From contig CANFNN010000085.1 in NCBI GenBank assembly GCA_947448095.1, forward strand, positions 1 to 9,968: 9,968 nucleotides of DNA. Reading direction: 5' to 3'. Shown here one piece after another: positions 5,473 to 9,968 of this stretch (the first letter of the stretch is position 1; every line of letters starts with the position of its first letter). Source of the DNA: Bacteriovoracaceae bacterium. Its GTDB lineage: Bacteria; Bdellovibrionota; Bacteriovoracia; Bacteriovoracales; Bacteriovoracaceae. The notes under the pieces are model-generated. The model did no database searches, was not told the origin of the DNA, and saw only the letters and a program-made list of their open reading frames with translations. The position numbers and the translations under genes are program-made.

Positions 5473-6414
5473 ATGTTAACTCAAGGTTTTAATCTCGTAG
5501 GCAATCACCCAAAATTCAATTCAGCGCTTGAAATGGCACGTAATGTGGCCGTAACAAAGACGCCCATCCTTATTTCAGGTGAAACTGGATCTGGGAAAAA
5601 AGCTATCGGATCATACGTTCACCAAAATTCTGCCCGTAAAAATGCTCGTCTGGAAGTTGTAGACTGCAGTATTGATACAGCGAATGTTGAGAAAATTATC
5701 CTTGGTCACCGTTGTGATGAAACAGGTCGTTTCAATCGTGGTGTTTTAGAACTTGCCAACGGTGGTACGGTAATATTTGCCAATATTGACGCACTGGATG
5801 ATATTTTCCAGAAACGCCTCTATACTATCCTTCAAGAGCTTCCTGATTACGACTTAGATGTTCGCGTACTTGCTACGACTTCGAAGAATCTTTCTAAGTT
5901 AGTTAGTGCTGGAAAGTTCTCACGTGCCTTATACACATATTTCAACGGAGCGCAGATCGATATGATCTCACTTCGCGAAAGAGGGACAGACGTGGAATTG
6001 ATCGCTCGTCACTTCATTAATGAGTACGCTTCAGAAACTTCTTCAGGTGAACTTTCACTTTGTGCAGAAGCTGCTCGCAAACTTTCTGACTACAACTGGA
6101 ATCAAAATCTAGTTGAGCTTCGTTCTTTCATTCGTAAGACTCTTTCTAATATGGAAGGAAGTACTTTGGATCTTGCTGCGATCGAAAACGGTGAACGTAA
6201 AGTAGAGTTCTCTTCAAATGAAATCGATGAAGATGGATTCAAGCTTATGTCATTAAAAGAAGCTGAAAAGCTTTTAATTAAGAAAGCACTGGTCTTTACT
6301 TCTGAAAATAGAACTCAAGCTGCAAAAATTCTTGGTGTTTCTATCCGTACTCTTAGAAATAAGATTAACGAATACAGAGGCGAAGGCACTACTTACTTCA
6401 TTAACTTAAGATAA
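5473..6414 (+). CDS. Degenerate sigma-54-activator-like AAA+ protein with Fis-type HTH
   Basis: A 313-residue protein with no receiver or sensor domain. It has an AAA+ domain of the NtrC/PspF type (about 8-182) and a C-terminal Fis-type HTH (about 279-301, NRTQAAKILGVSIRTLRNKI). Walker A is kept (GETGSGKK, 36-43), but most working parts are altered. The GAFTGA loop that contacts sigma-54 is shortened to RCDETGRFNR (80-89). Walker B, usually LFLDE, is VIFAN, so both acidic residues are lost (Ala103, Asn104). Residues aligning with PspF arginines 162 and 168 are Ser150 and Tyr156. The GNVREL sensor II arginine is Val214. It probably cannot remodel sigma-54 holoenzyme, and may act as a nucleotide-binding DNA-bound regulator. 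Its position directly before flgB suggests flagellar control. Family origin is firm; present function is unknown. Confidence 0.88.
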   Translation: MLTQGFNLVGNHPKFNSALEMARNVAVTKTPILISGETGSGKKAIGSYVHQNSARKNARLEVVDCSIDTANVEKIILGHRCDETGRFNRGVLELANGGTVIFANIDALDDIFQKRLYTILQELPDYDLDVRVLATTSKNLSKLVSAGKFSRALYTYFNGAQIDMISLRERGTDVELIARHFINEYASETSSGELSLCAEAARKLSDYNWNQNLVELRSFIRKTLSNMEGSTLDLAAIENGERKVEFSSNEIDEDGFKLMSLKEAEKLLIKKALVFTSENRTQAAKILGVSIRTLRNKINEYRGEGTTYFINLR

Positions 6415-6445
6415 TTTATTTTTTTAATTTGTTGAGGCCAGTCAC

Positions 6446-6853
6446 ATGGATGTGAATGACAAGACACTTCAAGCACTAACGACCGCGCTGAACTTTCGAG
6501 AGATGCGCCAGGAATTAATTTCCTCCAACGTCGCAAATGCCAATACGCCAGGATTCAAGGCCAAAAAACTGGACTTTGAAGAGGCATTGGCACGAGCTTT
6601 GGATGTTGATGGTCAGATGGGAATGAATGTGACTGATGGACGTCATCATAATGTTGGTAATGGCGGTTTCAATAATTTAGAACCTGAGATTTACGATAAC
6701 CCAAATGGGGTTGTTTCTGAGGACGGAAATACAGTTGATGTAGAAGCTGAAATGGCACAAATGGCAGAAAATAAATTGATGTATGATGCCTTAGTTCAGC
6801 TGATCAATAAAAAAATGGGCATTATGAAATATGCTCTTAACTCTGAGAAGTAA
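6446..6853 (+). CDS. flgB: Flagellar proximal rod protein FlgB
   Basis: Proximal rod subunit of the flagellar drive shaft, exported by the flagellar type III system and assembled on the MS ring in the periplasm. At 135 residues it has normal length. The N-terminal rod motif is at 26-40 (SSNVANANTPGFKAK), and the conserved C-terminal helix at about 93-130 begins with DGNTVDVEAEMAQMAENKL. The ATG is preceded by TTGAGG about 9 bases upstream; 31 bp separate it from the AAA+/Fis gene, with an AT-rich spacer and no visible terminator. It heads the conserved flgB-flgC-fliE-fliF-fliG block, and flgC follows after 11 bp. Nothing unusual is seen in the protein. Confidence 0.97.
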   Translation: MDVNDKTLQALTTALNFREMRQELISSNVANANTPGFKAKKLDFEEALARALDVDGQMGMNVTDGRHHNVGNGGFNNLEPEIYDNPNGVVSEDGNTVDVEAEMAQMAENKLMYDALVQLINKKMGIMKYALNSEK

Positions 6854-6864
6854 GGGGAATATAG

Positions 6865-7299
6865 ATGGATTTACTCTCTAGCTTACGAATTAGTTCAAGT
6901 GGTCTGGCAGCTCAGCGTAAAAGAATGGAAGCCCATTCTTCGAACATTGCAAATGCTCAGACAACAAGAACTGCAGAGGGTGGCCCCTACAGAAGAAAAG
7001 AAGTGGTTTTTGGTTCAGAGCCAGAAAGAGACAGCTTTTCGGATATTTTAGAAGGTGAGTTGGCAGAGAATGCTCAGACGGTTCATGCCACTGAAGTTAT
7101 TCATTCAGATAAAGTTGTTTTTAAGCATGACCCGACACATCCTGATGCCAATGCTGAAGGATACGTCGCCATGCCGGATATTAATCCGATGGTTGAGATG
7201 GCGAACATGATTGAAGCGCAAAGAGCTTACGAATCAAACGTGACAGCGATCAATACCACGAAACAGATGGCCATGAAGACACTTGAAATTGGTCGTTAA
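6865..7299 (+). CDS. flgC: Flagellar proximal rod protein FlgC
   Basis: Second proximal rod subunit, assembled with FlgB above the MS ring. It has 144 residues, about the usual length. The N-terminal rod signature reads SSGLAAQRKRMEAHSSNIAN (11-30), and the C-terminal helix has the diagnostic DINPMVEMANMIEAQRAYE (105-123) followed by NVTAINTTKQM. The region between, about 40-100, is the variable middle. The SD AAGGGG overlaps the flgB stop codon and lies about 7 bases before the ATG, which suggests coupled translation. fliE follows after 24 bp. Confidence 0.97.
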   Translation: MDLLSSLRISSSGLAAQRKRMEAHSSNIANAQTTRTAEGGPYRRKEVVFGSEPERDSFSDILEGELAENAQTVHATEVIHSDKVVFKHDPTHPDANAEGYVAMPDINPMVEMANMIEAQRAYESNVTAINTTKQMAMKTLEIGR

Positions 7300-7323
7300 T
7301 AGTAATTGAAGAAGGAATAAACC

Positions 7324-7683
7324 ATGTCGATTAAAGACATTACAAGCTTTCAGAGTACCCTTGGGAATGCAGATGCCAAAGGGTGGAGCCGAGCAGTTGA
7401 TAATGACTTCGGTGGAAACTTCAATATTGAGGGAGCTCCTTCCGTCGGTGGACCAGAGGGTGCCAAAAGTTTTGGTGATTTTTTACAAGATTCAATTGGC
7501 AAAGTGAATTCGCTTCAAACTGAAGCGAACGTTGCGATGGAACAACTTGCAAGTGGTGAGAGCCAAAACTTGCACGAGACATTGCTGGCCGTTGAGAAAG
7601 CCGATATCGCTTTCAGGACGATGAATCAGGTAAGAACGAAAGTAATTGATGCTTACCGTGAAATAATGAAAATGCAGATCTAA
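7324..7683 (+). CDS. fliE: Flagellar hook-basal body complex protein FliE
   Basis: Small adaptor that joins the rod to the MS ring and the export gate. It has 119 residues, slightly longer than the common 100-110 because of a glycine-rich N-terminal stretch (about 20-48, DFGGNFNIEGAPSVGGPEG). The conserved part is 49-119, with FGDFLQDSIGKVNSLQ, then ASGESQNLHETLLAVEKADI, FRTMNQVRTKVIDAYREIM and a terminal MQI. The ATG has GAAGGA about 8 bases upstream. fliF follows after 38 bp, which hold the hairpin described separately. The order flgB-flgC-fliE is the standard one. Confidence 0.96.
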   Translation: MSIKDITSFQSTLGNADAKGWSRAVDNDFGGNFNIEGAPSVGGPEGAKSFGDFLQDSIGKVNSLQTEANVAMEQLASGESQNLHETLLAVEKADIAFRTMNQVRTKVIDAYREIMKMQI

Positions 7684-7703
7684 TTAGGATGATTAGATAA
7701 GCT

Positions 7704-7720
7704 TGAATCAGGAGGATTCA
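7704..7720 (+). promoter_or_regulatory. SD-in-loop hairpin before fliF
   Basis: TGAATC (7704-7709) and GATTCA (7715-7720) pair perfectly over 6 bp, with a possible seventh T-G pair (7703/7721). The 5-nt loop is AGGAG, the core of the fliF ribosome binding site. The stem ends one base before the TTG start at 7722. If folded, the stem would place the SD in an exposed loop but could hinder 30S binding to the start. Confidence 0.5.
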
Positions 7721-7721
7721 G

Positions 7722-9410
7722 TTGAATAACTTCTTTACGCAAACGGTTCAAAACTTTGCAGATTTCTTTAAGTCACTAGATATGACGAGAAGAATCGGAA
7801 TGATTGGTGTTGCAGGTTTAGTAATGGCCCTGATGGCAGGGATTGTTATTTACGCTAGCAAAACTGATTATAAAGTTCTTTATACAGATCTTACTAAAGA
7901 TGATTCAGCAACAATTGCTCGAATGCTTGAAGAAGGAAAGATTTCTTACCAAGTGAAGGACGACGGGAAAACAATCCAGGTTCCTGAAGATATGGTTGAG
8001 ATCTGGAGACTCGAAATTGCTAAAAAAGGTGTGAACTTTACTGGCACTGTAGGCTATGAAGTTTTTGACAAGCAATCGTTCGGTACAACTTCATTTGTTC
8101 AAAAAATTAATAAACAAAGAGCTCTCGAAGGAGAGTTGGTTAAAACCATTATGCATATTAAGGGTGTTGCGCGCGCCCGAATACATTTATCGATCCCTGA
8201 ATCATCTCCCTTTGTATCTGAAAGAAAACCTCCTACTGGTTCTGTCGTTCTTGATGTAGAGCGAGGTGTAGTGATGACTAATGATGAAGTGAAAGGGATT
8301 CAGTCTCTTGTCAGTTCATCGGTTGACGGGATGAGATCGCACAACGTAGTCGTTATTGATTCTCGTGGTAAAAAGTTGTCTGAAAATGATGGCGACCAAA
8401 TGTCTACTGAGACAGCGAACCGCATCGCACTTGAAACAAGATTAAATTCTCAGTATGAGAAAAAAGTTGAAGAGATCCTCTCGCGTGTTATCGGCGAAGG
8501 AAAAGTCATAGCGAAAGTCGCTCTAAAGATGGATTTTACTGAAAAGATTGAAACTCAAACTTCATACGACAATGAAAACGCTGCCCTTGTTTCAGAAGTC
8601 CGTAATGAGCAGAAAATGGTTGGAGTTCGTCCGTCGCCTCAGGGAATTCCTGGTGCAAGATCAAATCTTCCCGGAGAAGCCCCGCAGCCAGGTATTCCTG
8701 AAACTCGTAACGATGTTGATAAATCTTTAGTTACAAGAAATATGGCCGTTCCTACAACAGTTACAAAATCGAAAAAGCCCACGGCTGAGATTTCTAGCAT
8801 GTCAGTTGCAGTTATGGTGGATGGTAAGAAAATCCCAGTTCTTTCGAAAGACGGAACACCCATGGTCAATGATGATGGGGTTAACGTAACGAAGTACCAA
8901 GCTTGGTCAGAAGAAGAACTTCAGAACTTTCAACAAATTGTTGCTAGCTCTTTAGGCATTAACCTTACCCGCGGTGATAAATTAGTTATCAAGAACATGG
9001 AATTCGCTAAAGAAGATCTGGCCGAAATGGAAGCCATCATGAGAGCACGTGAAAATCGTGAGCTGATGAAAAATATCACTAAGTACTTAATGATTGGTGC
9101 CATTATTTCTCTTTTCTTCTTCATGGTAGTAAGACCATTCATCCAATGGCTTACAGAGAATTCTGTTGAATCGATTGAAGACTTCTTACCTAAGACGATT
9201 GAAGAACTTGAAAAAATTCAGGCCAATCAGCGTCTTCCAGGACTTGAAGATGTACTGCCTTCTTTTGAAGACAGGCTAAATCCTGAGAAGATTGAAGGGA
9301 ATATGTTAAGAGAGAAGATAATCTCTTTAATTGAGGCCAACCCTGGTAAAGCGGCTCAAGTGATTCATGAAATGATTCACACGGCTGATGGACAAAAAGA
9401 AATAGCTTAA
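7722..9410 (+). CDS. fliF: Flagellar MS-ring protein FliF
   Basis: Builds the inner-membrane MS ring that serves as the platform for the rod, export apparatus and rotor. At 562 residues it has normal length. There are two membrane segments, at about 25-45 and 452-471. Between them are ring-building domains: RBM1 (about 50-95), RBM2 (about 105-215, with FTGTVGYEVFDKQSFGTTSF and VARARIHLSIPESSPFV), and RBM3 with the collar region (about 225-430, including a proline/glycine-rich stretch at 301-326). The cytoplasmic tail 472-562 ends with the FliG-binding helix region (EKIISLIEANPGKAAQVIHE, 531-550). The start is TTG with a strong SD, AGGAGG, 6 bases upstream; no in-frame ATG lies near enough to replace it. 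The low-efficiency start and hairpin may limit FliF output. Confidence 0.97.
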   Translation: MNNFFTQTVQNFADFFKSLDMTRRIGMIGVAGLVMALMAGIVIYASKTDYKVLYTDLTKDDSATIARMLEEGKISYQVKDDGKTIQVPEDMVEIWRLEIAKKGVNFTGTVGYEVFDKQSFGTTSFVQKINKQRALEGELVKTIMHIKGVARARIHLSIPESSPFVSERKPPTGSVVLDVERGVVMTNDEVKGIQSLVSSSVDGMRSHNVVVIDSRGKKLSENDGDQMSTETANRIALETRLNSQYEKKVEEILSRVIGEGKVIAKVALKMDFTEKIETQTSYDNENAALVSEVRNEQKMVGVRPSPQGIPGARSNLPGEAPQPGIPETRNDVDKSLVTRNMAVPTTVTKSKKPTAEISSMSVAVMVDGKKIPVLSKDGTPMVNDDGVNVTKYQAWSEEELQNFQQIVASSLGINLTRGDKLVIKNMEFAKEDLAEMEAIMRARENRELMKNITKYLMIGAIISLFFFMVVRPFIQWLTENSVESIEDFLPKTIEELEKIQANQRLPGLEDVLPSFEDRLNPEKIEGNMLREKIISLIEANPGKAAQVIHEMIHTADGQKEIA

Positions 9411-9446
9411 TTTTTTAGATAAAAAAATGGTTTCAGGAGTACGTTT

Positions 9447-9968
9447 GTGGAAGAAGAAAAAAGTTTAGAACCAGATGTGCAATATGCATTACTGTCAGGC
9501 CAAGAAAAGGCAGCTATCCTTTTGTCCGCTCTCGGACCAACGACGACTAAACTCATTTTTAAGCACATGAAAGATAACGATGTTAAGCGCATGATTAACT
9601 CGATGTCTACGATCTCCAAATCTCCCATTTGGATGGTGAAAAAAGTTCTTGAGGAATTCTACTCAGCAATTAATGAAGATTCTGACCTTCTCTTCTCTGA
9701 AAATAAAGGCCGTGATTTTATTCTGGGCACACTCGGCGAAGACCGAGCGAAACAACTCTTGGGTCAAATCGTTGATGTTGGAACTAATAATACACTTGAA
9801 TCTTTAGAGCTTGTCGATACCAGAACTTTGGCAAACTTCCTGATCAACGAGCATCCTCAGACAATTGCACTTATCTGTGCCCATTTGCCAGTCGAGAAAA
9901 AAGTTGAAGTTCTTCGGAAACTTCCTGAAGGATTACAAGCCGAAGTGGTGCTTCGAGTAGCGAATCTA
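9447..9968 (+). CDS. fliG: Flagellar rotor/switch protein FliG (5' part, runs off the right edge)
   Basis: Rotor protein that sits on the FliF tail, binds FliM and takes torque from the stator. The first 174 residues are visible. The N-terminal domain begins LLSGQEKAAILLSALGP (15-31), the part that binds FliF. The middle armadillo domain has FLINEHPQTIALI with the EHPQ motif at 135-138, known in the family for FliM binding. The torque-generating C-terminal domain lies outside the window. The start is GTG at 9447, the only in-frame start near the SD CAGGAG (7 bases away). The 36-bp gap after fliF holds a T6-AGAT-A7 stretch but no GC-rich terminator, so the operon continues. Confidence 0.96.
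   Translation, partial: MEEEKSLEPDVQYALLSGQEKAAILLSALGPTTTKLIFKHMKDNDVKRMINSMSTISKSPIWMVKKVLEEFYSAINEDSDLLFSENKGRDFILGTLGEDRAKQLLGQIVDVGTNNTLESLELVDTRTLANFLINEHPQTIALICAHLPVEKKVEVLRKLPEGLQAEVVLRVANL

Noticed and set aside
6443..6454. CACATGGATGTG palindrome over the flgB start codon
   Set aside because: As RNA it gives only a 4-bp stem with a 4-nt loop; short and probably by chance. The SD is not in the loop, unlike in the other hairpins.
9411..9427. T6-AGAT-A7 hairpin between fliF and fliG as a terminator
   Set aside because: The stem is only A-T pairs with no GC part, and fliG follows immediately with its own SD, so termination here is unlikely.

Overview
The window reads as a chromosomal stretch of a low-GC, Gram-negative, flagellated bacterium. 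Outer-membrane lipid transport genes, a lipoprotein and a flagellar basal-body operon are all present. The AT-rich composition and the arrangement (a periplasmic TPR protein and a sigma-54-activator-like gene in front of flgB-flgC-fliE-fliF-fliG) suggest the Bdellovibrionota, probably Bacteriovorax/Peredibacter-like. That placement is an inference from gene content and style, not from a marker gene. No mobile element, CRISPR array, rRNA or tRNA was seen, and codon use looks even across the window.

Left part (1-2568, minus strand): a compact four-gene operon read right to left: a small putative lipoprotein, the permease mlaE, the ATPase mlaF, and mlaD, whose 3' end runs off the left edge. Junctions are tight (a 4-bp ATGA overlap, 1 bp, 9 bp), so the genes are probably co-translated. 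MlaE and MlaF form the inner-membrane ABC core, and MlaD is the MCE ring subunit that carries phospholipids in the periplasm. The lipoprotein is unrecognised and may be an outer-membrane partner.

Middle (2569-2749): a divergent control region with an inverted repeat on each side. On the plus strand it ends in a leader with several possible RNA stems and two tiny ORFs chained by ATGA overlaps to the next gene.

Right part (2750-9968, plus strand): a long operon. It begins with an 896-residue exported TPR protein and an AAA+/Fis-HTH protein derived from sigma-54 activators. These are followed by flgB and flgC (proximal rod), fliE (MS-ring/rod adaptor), fliF (MS ring) and the 5' part of fliG (rotor/C-ring). 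Together they build the membrane-embedded base of the flagellum.

The most unusual observations are these. The sigma-54-activator-like protein has lost nearly every residue needed for ATP hydrolysis and sigma-54 contact, yet keeps its Walker A and HTH. Three genes (TPR protein, AAA+ protein, fliF) display their Shine-Dalgarno purines in the 5-nt loop of a small hairpin, and two of these hairpins share a near-identical 13-nt element. The large TPR protein may be a flagellar-motor scaffold analogous in architecture to PflA.
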